Shown: in pieces, positions 46,275 to 56,705 of the stretch | Position numbering within the stretch: the stretch's first letter is position 1 | Layout of the letters: every line of letters starts with the position of its first letter | Origin: Moraxella caviae | Lineage (GTDB): Bacteria > Pseudomonadota > Gammaproteobacteria > Pseudomonadales > Moraxellaceae | Assembly (NCBI RefSeq): GCF_002014985.1 | Contig: NZ_MUXU01000018.1 | Location: 7,146 to 71,145 of the forward strand | Reading direction: 5' to 3' | DNA: 64,000 nt | Made by a program: the position numbers and the translations under genes | Notes under the pieces: model-generated | The model's input: only the letters and a program-made list of their open reading frames with translations | Databases searched by the model: none | Told to the model about the DNA's origin: nothing

Positions 46275-46883
46275 ATGACACTGATTTTGGCTTCCACATC
46301 GCCCAGACGGCGTGAACTTTTGGCGGCGGCAGGCGTGGCATTTGACACCATGCGTGCCGACATTGACGAGACGTGGCACACGCATGAGACGGCGGACGAG
46401 TACATCGTGCGTATGGTGCTTGGCAAGGCGCAAAAAGCAGCCAAAGCGTGCGATGGGCGAGCGCTCATCATCACTGCAGACACCATTGGCGTGCTGGATT
46501 CTGGCGAAGTGCTGGTAAAGCCTGTGGATAAAGCGGACGCATTTGCCATGTGGGATAAGCTGTCTGGGCGTGCGCATAAAATCTGGACGGCAGTGGCGAT
46601 AAGTTTTGTGCAATCAAGGCAAATCATGGCGCAAAAGCACATTAAAGTTGCCACGACCGTGCATTTCACCACGCTCAGCGAAGCGCAAAAAGAGCGCTAC
46701 TGGGCGACAGGCGAGCCGCTGGATAAAGCAGGCGCGTACGCCATTCAGGGTGGTGCGATGGCGTGGGTGCGGTCTATTGAAGGCAGTTATACCAATGTAG
46801 TGGGCTTGCCGCTGGTGGAAGTGCTGGCATTGATTGATGAATTTGCCAAGGCGCATGATTTTCCCCGCTTGCAAATCGCTTGA
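46275..46883 (+). CDS. maf: Maf-family nucleotide pyrophosphatase
   Basis: 202 residues. LASTSPRRRELL at the N-terminus and the acidic TADTIGVLD site are typical of Maf proteins, which hydrolyse non-canonical or dTTP/UTP nucleotides. GAYAIQGGAMAWVRSIEGSYTNVVGLPL is the conserved C-terminal block. Upstream a TATACT (46228-46233) may be a -10. It precedes rng by about 160 bases, a linkage also common in other gammaproteobacteria (maf/yhdE-rng). Confidence 0.93.
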   Translation: MTLILASTSPRRRELLAAAGVAFDTMRADIDETWHTHETADEYIVRMVLGKAQKAAKACDGRALIITADTIGVLDSGEVLVKPVDKADAFAMWDKLSGRAHKIWTAVAISFVQSRQIMAQKHIKVATTVHFTTLSEAQKERYWATGEPLDKAGAYAIQGGAMAWVRSIEGSYTNVVGLPLVEVLALIDEFAKAHDFPRLQIA

Positions 46884-47044
46884 CGTGCCGATTTTTTAAA
46901 ATTTAAAAAGACTTATTTGAGCGAAAGTTTGATTGGTTTGTTTAATCGTCATCATGAATGTTTGGCGGTTGCGTATTTGTATTTTTTGGCTTACCATGAT
47001 AAATGAACATTTAACATCGTAAAATCATAAAAATAAGAACAGCC

Positions 47045-48622
47045 ATGTCAGAAGAAATTTTAATCAATCACTCGCCCATGGAGTCTCGTGTTGCGGTCTT
47101 GACAGGCGGCATTACAAGCGAGATTTTCATTGAACGCCAGCAAAAACTTGGCTTGGTGGGCAATATTTATTTGGGTACGGTGGTGCGTGTTTTGCCGGGA
47201 ATGCAGGCGGCTTTTGTGGATATTGGGCAATCACGCACGGCATTTTTGCACGTCAATGATATGCAAAAACCCAAAAAACCCAGCGACAGCGATGACATTA
47301 AGCCTGCGCCTACGCCCATTGCCGAGCTTGGCATGGCAAGCAGTGGGGCGATGGTGCCGCTGCCTGCCAAAAAAAGCGAAATCATACCTGCCGAGCTGAT
47401 TCAAAATCGCCTAAGAGAAGGTGAAAAGGTGCTGGTGCAGGTCATCAAAGATGAGCTTGGCACAAAAGGCGCACGCCTGACGACAAATATTTCATTGCCC
47501 AGCCGTTATTTGGTGTATATGCCCACGTCTGATGAATATGTGGGCGTGTCGATGCGCATTGAAGAGAGCGAAGAGCGGCTGCGATTAAAGCGTGAACTTA
47601 GCGCATTTATGCAGCTGGCAAACTTACAAGGCGGTCTGATTGCACGCACTGCCGCCGAAAAAGTGAGTAACGCCAAGCTAGAAGAAGACATTTATTATCT
47701 ATTGCAGCTGTGGCGCATGATTACCGCACGCACCGCCGCCGCACGTCTGCGTCCCAAGCTAAAATCCATGCTGATTTATCAAGAGTTGTCTTTGCCGCTG
47801 CGCTGCTTGCGAGATTTGGTGAACGAAAAAACCGCCAAAATTTTGATTGACGATGAAAACGTGTACCATGAAGTGCTGGATTTTGCGCGTGAATTTGTGC
47901 CAAGCGTTGCACCTGTCATCACGCAGTATTCAGGCGATGTGCCGCTGTTTGATTTGTATCGTGTTGAAGAAGATTTACAAAATGCCCTAAAACGGCGCGT
48001 GGATTTAAAATCTGGCGGTTATTTGATTATTGACCAAACCGAAGCGATGACCACCATTGATGTCAATACAGGCTCATTTGTGGGCTTGCGTTCGCTAGAA
48101 GACACGGTGTATAAGACCAACCTAGAAGCTGCGCACGCCATCGCTCATCAGATTCGCCTGCGTAATTTGGGCGGCATCATCATTCTTGATTTTATTGACA
48201 TGAACGAGCCTGAGCATAAGGCGGACGTGCTTGCCATGTTGCAAGAGCAGCTGGCGCTTGATCACGCCAAGACCAGCATCACGCAGGTGAGTGCGCTTGG
48301 GCTTGTGGAGATGACCAGAAAACGCACGCGCGAAAGCCTGCCGCAGCAGCTGTGCGAGCCTTGTCCTGTCTGCGATGGCAAAGGCGTGGTGAAAACAGGC
48401 GAGACGGTGTGTTTTGAGATTTTCCGTGAAATCATGCGCCTTGCACGCACTTATGCTGCGCCCAAGCAGATGACGGTGGTGGCAAGCGCTGCAGTGATTG
48501 AGCTGCTTTTGGGTAGTGAAGCGGGTACGGTGGCGGATTTAGAATATTTGATTGGCAAGGTGCTGCGTTTTGAAATTGAGCCGACTTATCATCAAGAGCA
48601 GTACAATATTGTGTTGGATTGA
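47045..48622 (+). CDS. rng: Ribonuclease G
   Basis: An RNase E/G-family endonuclease of 525 residues that matures the 5' end of 16S rRNA and cuts mRNA. The S1-like RNA-binding domain is at about residues 36-150 with an insert rich in Lys/Pro/Asp (KPKKPSDSDDIKP). The catalytic IDVNTGSFVG and the zinc-link CPVCDGKG are clear. The long C-terminal scaffold of RNase E is absent, which supports RNase G. Confidence 0.95.
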   Translation: MSEEILINHSPMESRVAVLTGGITSEIFIERQQKLGLVGNIYLGTVVRVLPGMQAAFVDIGQSRTAFLHVNDMQKPKKPSDSDDIKPAPTPIAELGMASSGAMVPLPAKKSEIIPAELIQNRLREGEKVLVQVIKDELGTKGARLTTNISLPSRYLVYMPTSDEYVGVSMRIEESEERLRLKRELSAFMQLANLQGGLIARTAAEKVSNAKLEEDIYYLLQLWRMITARTAAARLRPKLKSMLIYQELSLPLRCLRDLVNEKTAKILIDDENVYHEVLDFAREFVPSVAPVITQYSGDVPLFDLYRVEEDLQNALKRRVDLKSGGYLIIDQTEAMTTIDVNTGSFVGLRSLEDTVYKTNLEAAHAIAHQIRLRNLGGIIILDFIDMNEPEHKADVLAMLQEQLALDHAKTSITQVSALGLVEMTRKRTRESLPQQLCEPCPVCDGKGVVKTGETVCFEIFREIMRLARTYAAPKQMTVVASAAVIELLLGSEAGTVADLEYLIGKVLRFEIEPTYHQEQYNIVLD

Positions 48623-48910
48623 TGTGCTGGGCTGACATTCTGGATTGGCAAGCGAGCTGTGTTTTTGCGTAAAATTTTGTGTGCAGTCTTGTCAATTTCA
48701 CTAAATTTTAGCCAAAATCCAAGCAAAACTTTGCCGATTTTAAGCTAAATTTTTGATGAGATTGCATAAAATTTCAGCTATTTTGTAAAGTTTTTATATG
48801 TATTTTGTCATTACAAGTTGTGATTGGCGTACGTTAAGAATGCACAAAAACGCTTTGACAAAACTTAACAAAACTTTTGCAAATTTATGGCGAAAAAACC
48901 AAGAAAATAC

Positions 48911-48938
48911 TTGCATTGCGCCAAAAAAAGTGTATAAT
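48911..48938 (+). promoter_or_regulatory. Promoter of the S10 ribosomal protein operon
   Basis: TTGCAT (48911-48916), a 16-base spacer and a perfect TATAAT (48933-48938). The bases 48623-48905 between rng and this promoter are AT-rich and show no gene. Confidence 0.75.
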
Positions 48939-48944
48939 AAGCGC

Positions 48945-49277
48945 ACAAATTGTTTTAGCGTTGCGCTTTTTGATCGCTATATCGGTTAAAAAGAACAGAA
49001 TTTTAAGCCAAGCTGTGAAAGCAGCAAATACGGCAAGAACAGTCGGTTCTCTACGGCAGATGTAGAGAACAAAAAGGACAACGCCACAGCCGAAGCATCG
49101 TTTTTGGCACTATAAACAACACCCCTGCTGCCGTACTTTTAGTGATTGGCGGGCAGGGATTGGATTGTTTTGTCTAAAAGCGTATGCTGATAGACAAAAT
49201 TTACAAAAATGGCGAACCTAATCCTTCACCAAGTGAAGTTAGAGGTTTCAAAAGCACTTATTTAGGAGCTTGTTGGC
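48945..49277 (+). promoter_or_regulatory. S10 operon 5' leader with three stem-loops
   Basis: About 330 bases of leader. Stem 1 is a perfect nine-pair GTTCTCTAC/GTAGAGAAC (49046-49070). Stem 2 pairs CCCTGC with GCAGGG (49123-49158). Stem 3 pairs AACC-TAA-CTTCAC with GTGAAG-TTA-GGTT (49215-49247) close to the ribosome binding site. In E. coli the S10 leader is the target of L4; whether this differently shaped leader binds L4 is not known. Confidence 0.55.
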
Positions 49278-49589
49278 ATGGCTAACCAGAGAATCCGTAT
49301 CCGACTAAAATCTTTCGATTATCGTCTGATTGACCAGTCGGCGCAAGAGATTGTCGATACTGCAAAACGCACAGGCGCGCAAGTTTGTGGCCCAGTGCCG
49401 TTGCCGACTCGTATTGAGCGGTTCAACGTATTGACATCACCACACGTCAACAAAGACGCTCGTGACCAGTATGAAATTCGCACGCACAAGCGCATGATTG
49501 ACATCGTGCAACCAACCGATAAGACCGTTGACGCATTGATGAAGCTTGACTTGGCTGCTGGTGTAGACGTTCAAATCGCCTTGGGCTAA
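49278..49589 (+). CDS. rpsJ: Small-subunit ribosomal protein uS10
   Basis: 103 residues, [19 protein letters not shown]..., the usual length. It is first in the S10 operon and doubles as NusE in antitermination. RBS AGGAG lies upstream of the ATG. Confidence 0.98.
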   Translation: MANQRIRIRLKSFDYRLIDQSAQEIVDTAKRTGAQVCGPVPLPTRIERFNVLTSPHVNKDARDQYEIRTHKRMIDIVQPTDKTVDALMKLDLAAGVDVQIALG

Positions 49590-49640
49590 TTGAGCGCACT
49601 GGTTTAATATTCAACGATAGATTATTTAATGAGGTCTAAC

Positions 49641-50279
49641 ATGGCGATTGGTTTAGTCGGTAAAAAATGCGGCATGACCCGAGTCTTTACTGAAGCAGGT
49701 GTTTCTATCCCTGTAACAGTAGTTGAGGTTGACGCAAACCGCATCTCGCAAATCAAAACAGTGGACACCGATGGCTATAACGCGATTCAAATCACCACAG
49801 GTGAGCGTCGTGAGTCTCGTGTAACCGCTGCTCAAAAAGGACACTTTGCTAAAGCTGGCGTTGCTGCTGGTCGTGGTGTTTGGGAATTTCGCGCTGAAGC
49901 TGCTGAGCTTGAAGGTCGTGAAGTTGGCGCAAGCATCTTGGCAGATTTGTTCGAAGTGGGTCAATTGGTTGACGTAACTGGTCAATCAAAAGGTAAAGGT
50001 TTCCAAGGTGGTGTGAAACGCCACAACTTCCGCACCCAAGACGCTTCACACGGTAACTCTGTTTCTCACCGTGTGCTAGGTTCTACGGGTCAAAACCAGA
50101 CTCCAGGTAAAGTTTTCAAAGGCAAAAAGATGCCAGGTCAAATGGGTAACAAACGTGTTACTGTTCAAGGACTTGAGATTGTATCTGTAGATGCTGAAAA
50201 AGGCGTATTGGTCATCAAAGGCGCACTTCCAGGTGCTAATGGTGGCGATGTCATCGTGCGTCCGTCAGTGAAAGCCTAG
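49641..50279 (+). CDS. rplC: Large-subunit ribosomal protein uL3
   Basis: 212 residues from ATG at 49641 ([14 protein letters not shown]), which has GAGGT upstream; four extra codons upstream to another ATG have no family match. The [29 protein letters not shown] loop near residue 130-160 reaches into the peptidyl transferase region. Confidence 0.97.
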   Translation: MAIGLVGKKCGMTRVFTEAGVSIPVTVVEVDANRISQIKTVDTDGYNAIQITTGERRESRVTAAQKGHFAKAGVAAGRGVWEFRAEAAELEGREVGASILADLFEVGQLVDVTGQSKGKGFQGGVKRHNFRTQDASHGNSVSHRVLGSTGQNQTPGKVFKGKKMPGQMGNKRVTVQGLEIVSVDAEKGVLVIKGALPGANGGDVIVRPSVKA

Positions 50280-50294
50280 TGAAAGGGGATTAAC

Positions 50295-50897
50295 GTGAAT
50301 TTAAAAACTGTTACAGGTGCGGCGGTTGAGCTATCAGAGATCACTTTTGGTCGTGAGTTCAACGAAGCTTTGGTTCACCAAGTAGTAACCGCTTACCTAG
50401 CTGGCGCTCGTCAAGGTACTCGTGCACAAAAAACTCGTGGCGAAGTATCTGGTGGCGGTAAAAAGCCATGGCGTCAAAAGGGCACTGGTCGTGCTCGCGC
50501 AGGTTCAATTCGTAGCCCAATCTGGGTTGGTGGCGGTCGTGCATTTGCTGCCAAACCACAAGACTGGTCACAAAAAGTGAACCGCAAAATGTATCGTGGC
50601 GCAATGCAGTGCATTCTTGCTGAGCTTGTGCGTCAAGAGCGTTTGGTATTGGTAGATTCTATTTCAGTAGACAGCCCAAAAACTAAAGGTTTGGTTGCTA
50701 AACTTGCTGAATTGAACGCACCACGTGCGCTAATCGTTACCAGCGAAGTGGACGAAAACCTATATTTGGCAGCTCGCAACATTCCGCATGTCAATGTACT
50801 TGGCACGCGTGAAGTTGATCCTGTAAGCCTTGTATCTTTTGACAAAGTTATCATGACAGTTGATGCTGCAAAACAATTTGAGGAGTCACTAGCATGA
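50295..50897 (+). CDS. rplD: Large-subunit ribosomal protein uL4
   Basis: 200 residues from a GTG start with AAAGGGGAT upstream. The extended loop with [20 protein letters not shown] lines the exit tunnel. In E. coli this protein represses its own operon. It overlaps rplW by four bases. Confidence 0.97.
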   Translation: MNLKTVTGAAVELSEITFGREFNEALVHQVVTAYLAGARQGTRAQKTRGEVSGGGKKPWRQKGTGRARAGSIRSPIWVGGGRAFAAKPQDWSQKVNRKMYRGAMQCILAELVRQERLVLVDSISVDSPKTKGLVAKLAELNAPRALIVTSEVDENLYLAARNIPHVNVLGTREVDPVSLVSFDKVIMTVDAAKQFEESLA

Positions 50898-51223
50898 GTA
50901 ACGCACGACTATATCAAGTACTAAAAGCACCTGTTTACTCAGAAAAATCTCAACGTTTGGGCGATAGCCTTGGCGTGCAAGTTTTCAAAGTGGACAGCAA
51001 AGCGACTAAGCGTGAAATCAAACAAGCTGTTGAGCTGATGTTTGAAGGCGTAGAAGTGGTAAAAGTAAACACTTTGAACGTTAAAGGCAAAACCAAGCGC
51101 TTTGGTCGTATCACAGGCAAGCGCTCTGACGTGAAAAAAGCCTATGTAACGCTAAAAGCAGGTTCAGACGTACAAATCGGTGCTGGTGAAGAAGCTGCCA
51201 GTGAAACAGCGACTAACGAATAA
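50894..51223 (+). CDS. rplW: Large-subunit ribosomal protein uL23
   Basis: 109 residues. It sits at the exit of the nascent-chain tunnel and docks trigger factor and SRP. The C-terminal tail [11 protein letters not shown] is longer and more acidic than in E. coli. It starts inside the end of rplD (ATGA overlap). Confidence 0.96.
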   Translation: MSNARLYQVLKAPVYSEKSQRLGDSLGVQVFKVDSKATKREIKQAVELMFEGVEVVKVNTLNVKGKTKRFGRITGKRSDVKKAYVTLKAGSDVQIGAGEEAASETATNE

Positions 51224-51233
51224 GGAATAGAAA

Positions 51234-52061
51234 ATGCCTATCGTAAAAGCAAAACCTACATCACCAGGTCGCCGCTTTGTTGAAAAAGTTGTGCATCCAC
51301 ACCTTTATAAAGGTCGTCCTTATGCACCGCTTGTAGAATCAAAAGCTAAGACTGGCGGTCGTAACAACAACGGTCGTATCACCACTCGTCATATTGGTGG
51401 CGGTCATAAGCAACACTATCGTTTGATTGACTTCAAACGTAACAAAGACGGTATCATTGCTACCGTAGAGCGCATCGAGTACGATCCAAACCGTACTGCG
51501 CACATTGCGCTTTTGAAATATGCTGATGGTGAGCGTCGCTACATCATCGCACCTAAAAAATTGGCAGTAGGCGATCAGGTTCAATCTGGCGAAGGTTCTC
51601 CAATCCGTCCGGGTAACTGCTTGCCACTTAAAAATATCCCAGTGGGTACTGTTATTCACAACATCGAACTAAAAATCGGCAAAGGCGCGCAAATCGCACG
51701 TTCTGCTGGTGCAGCGGTTCAGTTGTTGGGTAAAGACGGTGCTTATGTGATCGTACGTTTGCGCTCTGGCGAAACTCGCCGTATCCATGCAAACTGCCGC
51801 GCGGTTGTTGGTGAAGTTTCTAACACAGAAAACAACCTAAAATCGCTTGGTAAAGCAGGTGCAGCGCGCTGGCGTGGTGTTCGTCCTACCGTTCGCGGTA
51901 CGGCTATGAACCCGATTGATCACCCACACGGTGGTGGTGAAGGACGTAACTTTGGTAAACACCCAACCAGTCCTTGGGGTCAGAAAGCTAAGGGTCTTAA
52001 GACTCGTTCTAACAAGCGTACTGACAGTATGATCATCCGTCGCCGTCGTGCCAAGAAATAA
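51234..52061 (+). CDS. rplB: Large-subunit ribosomal protein uL2
   Basis: 275 residues. The conserved [20 protein letters not shown] near residues 227-246 contains the histidine region linked with peptidyl transferase function. It follows rplW by ten bases. Confidence 0.98.
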   Translation: MPIVKAKPTSPGRRFVEKVVHPHLYKGRPYAPLVESKAKTGGRNNNGRITTRHIGGGHKQHYRLIDFKRNKDGIIATVERIEYDPNRTAHIALLKYADGERRYIIAPKKLAVGDQVQSGEGSPIRPGNCLPLKNIPVGTVIHNIELKIGKGAQIARSAGAAVQLLGKDGAYVIVRLRSGETRRIHANCRAVVGEVSNTENNLKSLGKAGAARWRGVRPTVRGTAMNPIDHPHGGGEGRNFGKHPTSPWGQKAKGLKTRSNKRTDSMIIRRRRAKK

Positions 52062-52073
52062 AGGAAAAGTTTC

Positions 52074-52349
52074 ATGCCTCGTTCATTGAAAAAAGGTCCA
52101 TTCATTGACGCACATTTGTTTGCAAAGGTTGAAGCTGCTCTTGAGAGCAACAACCGCAAACCGATCAAAACTTGGTCTCGTCGCTCGATGATTCTACCAC
52201 AAATGGTTGGCTTGACCATTTCTGTTCACAACGGCCGCACTCATGTGCCAGTTATCGTGAACGAACAAATGGTTGGTCATAAACTCGGTGAATTCGCTCC
52301 GACCCGTTCATATCGTGGTCATGGCGTTGATAAGAAATCTAAGAGATAA
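52074..52349 (+). CDS. rpsS: Small-subunit ribosomal protein uS19
   Basis: 91 residues, starting [15 protein letters not shown], and with the conserved [16 protein letters not shown] end. RBS AAGGAA precedes the ATG. Confidence 0.98.
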   Translation: MPRSLKKGPFIDAHLFAKVEAALESNNRKPIKTWSRRSMILPQMVGLTISVHNGRTHVPVIVNEQMVGHKLGEFAPTRSYRGHGVDKKSKR

Positions 52350-52357
52350 GGTGTACC

Positions 52358-52687
52358 ATGGAAGTAACTGCAAAATTACGTGGTGCCGCCATTTCGGCAC
52401 AAAAAGTAAGATTGGTTGCGGACGAAGTTCGTGGTAAGCCAATTGACCGCGCTCTAGACATCTTGACCTTTAGCAACAAAAAAGGCGCTAAATTGGTTAA
52501 AAAATGCCTAGAGTCAGCCATTGCTAACGCTGAGCACAACAATGGCTTGGATATTGACACGCTGCGTGTTTCAACCATCTACGTTGATGAAGGTATTACT
52601 TTGAAGCGTATTATGCCTCGTGCCAAGGGTCGTGCTGACCGCATCAGCAAGCGCACTTGTCACATCACTGTTAAAGTAGGAGCATAA
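52358..52687 (+). CDS. rplV: Large-subunit ribosomal protein uL22
   Basis: 109 residues. The beta-hairpin that lines the exit tunnel is seen in [20 protein letters not shown]. It starts nine bases after rpsS. Confidence 0.98.
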   Translation: MEVTAKLRGAAISAQKVRLVADEVRGKPIDRALDILTFSNKKGAKLVKKCLESAIANAEHNNGLDIDTLRVSTIYVDEGITLKRIMPRAKGRADRISKRTCHITVKVGA

Positions 52688-52689
52688 TC

Positions 52690-53412
52690 ATGGGTCAAAA
52701 AGTACATCCTATTGGTATCCGTCTAGGTGTTGTTAAAAAGCACAACGCAAACTGGTATGCAAGCCCAAAGCAATACTCTGAGTATCTGCTAAATGACTTT
52801 AAAGTGCGTGATTTCTTGCGCAACAAACTTAAAGAAGCAATGGTGAGCAACATTAGCATCGAGCGTCCTACTGGCGCAGCGAAAATCACCATTTCATCAG
52901 CGCGTCCGGGCGTGATCATTGGTAAGCAAGGTGCAGACATCGAAGCACTTCAAAAAGAGCTGACCAAAATCATGGGCGTACCAGCGCAAGTAAACATCCA
53001 AGAAATCACTCAACCTGATTTGGATGCTCGCTTGGTTGCTGTTGGTATCGCAAACCAACTAGAGCGTCGTGTGATGTTCCGCCGTGCAATGAAGCGCGCT
53101 GTTCAAAACAGTATGCGTTCTGGCGCACAAGGCATCAAAGTTGAGCTTTCTGGTCGTCTTGGCGGTGCTGAAATCGCGCGTACCGAATGGTATCGTGAAG
53201 GTCGTGTGCCACTACACACCCTTCGTGCAGATATTGATTACGCAGAAGTTCGTGCAGAAACCACTTATGGCACCATCGGTGTGAAAGTGTGGATTTTCCG
53301 TGGTGAAATCCTAGACGGCATGAACAGTGTTTACAATCCTGTGGCTGAAGATAAGACTCGTGCGCCAAAACGCCGTGGTCGTACCAACCGCCGCAACAAC
53401 GACAGAGGGTAA
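52690..53412 (+). CDS. rpsC: Small-subunit ribosomal protein uS3
   Basis: 240 residues. The KH domain includes [20 protein letters not shown] near residues 70-90. The basic C-terminal tail [16 protein letters not shown] is somewhat long. It starts two bases after the rplV stop. Confidence 0.98.
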   Translation: MGQKVHPIGIRLGVVKKHNANWYASPKQYSEYLLNDFKVRDFLRNKLKEAMVSNISIERPTGAAKITISSARPGVIIGKQGADIEALQKELTKIMGVPAQVNIQEITQPDLDARLVAVGIANQLERRVMFRRAMKRAVQNSMRSGAQGIKVELSGRLGGAEIARTEWYREGRVPLHTLRADIDYAEVRAETTYGTIGVKVWIFRGEILDGMNSVYNPVAEDKTRAPKRRGRTNRRNNDRG

Positions 53413-53415
53413 GCT

Positions 53416-53829
53416 ATGTTACAACCAAAACGTACCAAGTTTCGCAAAATGCACAAAGGGCGTAACACAGGTCTAGCCCAACGTGGTAACACCGTTGCAT
53501 TTGGTGAAATTGGTCTAAAATCAATCGGTCGCGGTCGTATGACTGCTCGCCAAATTGAAGCAGCACGTCGTACCATCACTCGTCGCATTAAGCGTGGCGG
53601 TAAAATCTGGATTCGTGTATTCCCAGACAAACCAATCACCGAAAAACCACTAGAAGTGCGTATGGGTAAAGGTAAAGGTCCTGTAGAGTACTGGGTAGCT
53701 GAAATCAAGCCGGGCAAAATGCTTTACGAGATCCAAGGTGTGAGCGAAGAGCTGGCACGCGAAGCCCTAACTTTGGCTTCAGCAAAACTGCCTTTCAAAA
53801 CCACCATTGTTAAACGGACGGTAATGTAA
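53416..53829 (+). CDS. rplP: Large-subunit ribosomal protein uL16
   Basis: 137 residues, [17 protein letters not shown]..., with the tRNA-facing loop near [12 protein letters not shown]. Its stop (TAATG) overlaps the rpmC start by one base. Confidence 0.98.
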   Translation: MLQPKRTKFRKMHKGRNTGLAQRGNTVAFGEIGLKSIGRGRMTARQIEAARRTITRRIKRGGKIWIRVFPDKPITEKPLEVRMGKGKGPVEYWVAEIKPGKMLYEIQGVSEELAREALTLASAKLPFKTTIVKRTVM

Positions 53830-54026
53830 TGAAAACCAACGAATTGCGTGAAAAATCAGTAGAAGAGTTGGCGCAGTTGCTGGACGAAAAGCAGCTTGAT
53901 GCATTCCGTCTTCGCATGGCGAAAGCAACTGGTCAGCTAGGTAACACTCACGAAGTTAAGGCAAATCGTCGCACCATCGCACGAATCTTGACTTTGATCA
54001 ATGAAAAACAAAGAGGTGACGCATGA
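53829..54026 (+). CDS. rpmC: Large-subunit ribosomal protein uL29
   Basis: 65 residues of two helices ([14 protein letters not shown]...). It overlaps rpsQ by four bases. Confidence 0.97.
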   Translation: MKTNELREKSVEELAQLLDEKQLDAFRLRMAKATGQLGNTHEVKANRRTIARILTLINEKQRGDA

Positions 54027-54295
54027 GCGAGAACACCCAAACTCAAGAAGTTGGTGTTGTAACTGGCAAAGTAGTCAGCAACAAGATGGATAAGTCTATC
54101 ACTGTGCTGGTTGAGCGCCAAATTCGCCACCCGATGTACGGCAAACAAGTTCGTCGTTCTACCAAACTAAAAGCTCACGATGAGAACAACGTTTGTCAAG
54201 AAGGCGATATCGTTCGTATCAAAGAAACTCGTCCTATCTCAAAGACCAAAACTTGGACTTTGGTAGACGTAGTTGAGACTGCGGTAAAAATTTAA
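54023..54295 (+). CDS. rpsQ: Small-subunit ribosomal protein uS17
   Basis: 90 residues with an OB fold ([23 protein letters not shown]). It is the last gene of the S10 unit; a new promoter follows. Confidence 0.97.
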   Translation: MSENTQTQEVGVVTGKVVSNKMDKSITVLVERQIRHPMYGKQVRRSTKLKAHDENNVCQEGDIVRIKETRPISKTKTWTLVDVVETAVKI

Positions 54296-54300
54296 GCTAT

Positions 54301-54329
54301 TTGCATTAAAAGCCATTTACTAGTATAAT
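54301..54329 (+). promoter_or_regulatory. Promoter between rpsQ and rplN (start of the spc unit)
   Basis: TTGCAT (54301-54306), a 17-base spacer and a perfect TATAAT (54324-54329), six bases past the rpsQ stop. Confidence 0.75.
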
Positions 54330-54351
54330 AGTGCGTCTTTAAGGCGTGATA

Positions 54352-54380
54352 GCCAAAACTCACATTTTGTGGGTTTTGGC
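54352..54380 (+). promoter_or_regulatory. Stem-loop in the rplN leader
   Basis: GCCAAAACTCACA (54352-54364) pairs with TGTGGGTTTTGGC (54368-54380) with one G-T pair and a three-base loop. No T run follows directly, so it looks more like a leader structure than a terminator. Confidence 0.6.
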
Positions 54381-54418
54381 AACATGGCTTTTATGTATAT
54401 TTTTTATGGAGTAATGCG

Positions 54419-54787
54419 ATGATTCAGACTGAAACAATGCTGGAAGTTGCAGACAACAGCGGTGCGCGTCGTGTACAGTGCATCAAGGTATTGGGCGGTT
54501 CACATCGTCGTTATGCCTCTGTTGGCGACATCATTAAAGTAACCGTGAAAGAAGCAATTCCTCGCGGTCGTGTTAAAAAAGGCGACGTGATGAATGCTGT
54601 CGTGGTACGCACCAAAAAAGGCGTGCGCCGTCCAGACGGTTCTGTTCTGCGTTTTGATGACAATGCAGCGGTTATTTTGAACAACAACAAAGCACCGATT
54701 GCAACTCGTATTTTTGGACCTGTTACTCGTGAACTGCGTAGTGAACAATTTATGAAAATTGTATCACTAGCACCAGAAGTACTGTAA
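54419..54787 (+). CDS. rplN: Large-subunit ribosomal protein uL14
   Basis: 122 residues, [22 protein letters not shown], the usual start. It is first after the internal promoter. Confidence 0.98.
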   Translation: MIQTETMLEVADNSGARRVQCIKVLGGSHRRYASVGDIIKVTVKEAIPRGRVKKGDVMNAVVVRTKKGVRRPDGSVLRFDDNAAVILNNNKAPIATRIFGPVTRELRSEQFMKIVSLAPEVL

Positions 54788-54806
54788 TCTTATTTTGAGG
54801 CATCTT

Positions 54807-55124
54807 ATGGCAAAGTTACGCAAAGGCGATACCGTGGTTGTGATTGCTGGTAAAGACAAAGGCAAGCAAGGCACAATTTTGGCGGTGAAAGCAGATCGTG
54901 TAAAAGTTGAGGGCATCAACATTGTAACCAAACACCAAAAACCTAACCAAATGTTAGGTAAAGAAGGTGGCATTGTTAAGCAAGAAGCTTTCCTACACAT
55001 TTCAAACGTTGCAATTTATAACGCAGCAACCCAAAAGGCAGATCGTATTGCTTACCAAGTGAACGAAGAGGGCAAAAAAGTCCGCATCTACCGTTCTACT
55101 GGTGAAGTAGTGGCGACTGCATAA
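54807..55124 (+). CDS. rplX: Large-subunit ribosomal protein uL24
   Basis: 105 residues from ATG at 54807 ([19 protein letters not shown], a KOW motif), preceded by TTGAGG. The frame extends four codons upstream without family support. Confidence 0.97.
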   Translation: MAKLRKGDTVVVIAGKDKGKQGTILAVKADRVKVEGINIVTKHQKPNQMLGKEGGIVKQEAFLHISNVAIYNAATQKADRIAYQVNEEGKKVRIYRSTGEVVATA

Positions 55125-55144
55125 GAGACTAAGGGTAAACAGTA

Positions 55145-55681
55145 ATGGCAAGATTAAAATCTCTATACAACGACAAGCTAAAGCAGCAAATCAAAGATGA
55201 GCTAGGCTTGGAAAACGTAATGCAAGTGCCAAAAATCACCAAAATCACTCTAAACATGGGTGTTGGTGGTGCAGCACAAGACAAAAAACTACTTGAAGGT
55301 GCATTGGCGGACATGACTGCAATCGCAGGTCAAAAGCCAGTGGTAACCAAAGCACGCAAATCAGTTGCTGGCTTTAAGATTCGTGAAGAATGGCCGATTG
55401 GCTGCAAAGTAACGCTGCGTGGCGAGCAAATGTACGAATTCCTAGATCGTCTTATTGCCATTGCGATTCCTCGTATTCGTGATTTCCGTGGTTTTTCAGC
55501 CAAAGCATTTGATGGTCGTGGCAACTACTCGCTAGGCATCAAAGAGCAGATCGTTTTCCCAGAAGTTGACTTTGACAAAATCGATCGTATCCGTGGTATG
55601 GACATCACCATCACCACCACAGCAGCGAACGATGATCAAGGTCGTGCATTGCTAAAAGCATTTGGCTTCCCATTCAGATAA
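55145..55681 (+). CDS. rplE: Large-subunit ribosomal protein uL5
   Basis: 178 residues; binds 5S rRNA. The conserved [12 protein letters not shown] and [19 protein letters not shown] are present. Confidence 0.98.
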   Translation: MARLKSLYNDKLKQQIKDELGLENVMQVPKITKITLNMGVGGAAQDKKLLEGALADMTAIAGQKPVVTKARKSVAGFKIREEWPIGCKVTLRGEQMYEFLDRLIAIAIPRIRDFRGFSAKAFDGRGNYSLGIKEQIVFPEVDFDKIDRIRGMDITITTTAANDDQGRALLKAFGFPFR

Positions 55682-55691
55682 GGTAAACGTT

Positions 55692-55997
55692 ATGGCTAAA
55701 ATGAGCATGATTAATCGCGAACTAAAGCGCGAAAAATGTGTGGCTAAGTACGCCGAAAAGCGTGCCGCCCTTAAAGCTATCATCAGCGATGTGAATGCAA
55801 GCGACGAAGAGCGCTTGGATGCAATGCTTGCCCTTCAAGCACTGCCACGTAATTCATCACCAGTACGCCTACGCAACCGCTGTGGTCTAACTGGTCGCCC
55901 ACATGGCTTTTTCCGTAAATTTGGTCTATCACGCAACAAATTGCGTGAGCGTGTAATGCAAGGCGACGTTCCAGGCGTTCGCAAAGCAAGCTGGTAA
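55692..55997 (+). CDS. rpsN: Small-subunit ribosomal protein uS14
   Basis: 101 residues from ATG at 55692 ([15 protein letters not shown]), with AAGGT upstream. The long, zinc-free form: the cysteine pairs of the zinc-binding type are absent (only [21 protein letters not shown]). Confidence 0.97.
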   Translation: MAKMSMINRELKREKCVAKYAEKRAALKAIISDVNASDEERLDAMLALQALPRNSSPVRLRNRCGLTGRPHGFFRKFGLSRNKLRERVMQGDVPGVRKASW

Positions 55998-56007
55998 GGA
56001 GTTCGCA

Positions 56008-56406
56008 ATGAGTATGCAAGATCCTGTTGCTGATATGCTAACCCGTATCCGTAACGCACAATCACGAAACAAGCCATCAGTATCTATGCCTGCATCAAAA
56101 CTACGCAAATCAATCGCTGATTTGCTAGTGGCTGAAGGTTATCTAACTTCTGCTGAAGTGGTAGATGCTGAAAATGGTAATAAAGTATTGAACGTAGAAT
56201 TGAAATACTATCAAGGCAAAGGCGTTATCGCTCAATTGAAGCGTTACAGCCGTCCGGGTCTACGCCAATACCGCGGCAAAGACGAGCTACCAAGCGTACA
56301 AAAAGGCTTGGGTGTGGCAATCATCTCTACCAGCAAAGGCATCATGAGCGATCGTGCTGCACGCGCAGCTGGTATCGGTGGCGAAGTAATCGCTTTGGTT
56401 GCTTAA
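56008..56406 (+). CDS. rpsH: Small-subunit ribosomal protein uS8
   Basis: 132 residues, [18 protein letters not shown]. In E. coli this protein is the repressor of the spc operon. A terminator follows here before rplF. Confidence 0.98.
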   Translation: MSMQDPVADMLTRIRNAQSRNKPSVSMPASKLRKSIADLLVAEGYLTSAEVVDAENGNKVLNVELKYYQGKGVIAQLKRYSRPGLRQYRGKDELPSVQKGLGVAIISTSKGIMSDRAARAAGIGGEVIALVA

Positions 56407-56491
56407 TCGCGCTGACGAAGATTCGTCCTTTTTATGATTTAAAATCAATATTTGCAGTCTTGCGATTTGGTTATAAAATTGTAAAAATTGA

Positions 56492-56521
56492 AAAATCCTT
56501 GGTTTACGCCAAGGATTTTTT
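56492..56521 (+). terminator. Rho-independent terminator inside the spc cluster
   Basis: AAAATCCTTGG (56492-56502), loop TTTACG, and CCAAGGATTTTTT (56509-56521) make a perfect stem with a T run. Confidence 0.88.
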
Positions 56522-56531
56522 GTGCTATAAT
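56503..56531 (+). promoter_or_regulatory. Promoter of rplF overlapping a terminator
   Basis: TTTACG (56503-56508, the loop of the terminator), a 17-base spacer and TGC-TATAAT (-10 at 56526-56531, with an extended -10). Confidence 0.7.
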
Positions 56532-56539
56532 GCCGTGCT

Positions 56540-56705
56540 TTTTAGACAAAGCAGCTTTTGGTTGTCTTTTAACCAAAGCCAAGCAGGACGATTTAAATCA
56601 CCGTGCATGAGTTTAATGTCTTAATATTGAGCATTAAAGCGTTGTCTAAATTGATTGTATTTGGTTACTGCCATTGTGGCAGTTTAATTTTTAAAGGAAA
56701 TTCCT
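56540..56705 (+). promoter_or_regulatory. rplF leader with stem-loops
   Basis: About 165 bases without a gene. GCTTTTGGTT and AACCAAAGC pair near 56553-56578. A perfect stem ACTGCCA/TGGCAGT lies at 56667-56683, just before the ribosome binding site. Confidence 0.5.

Noticed and set aside
46142..46672. Open frame of 176 codons antisense to maf
   Set aside because: It overlaps maf almost entirely, is Cys/Met/Ser-rich and unlike a real protein; maf is a clear family member.
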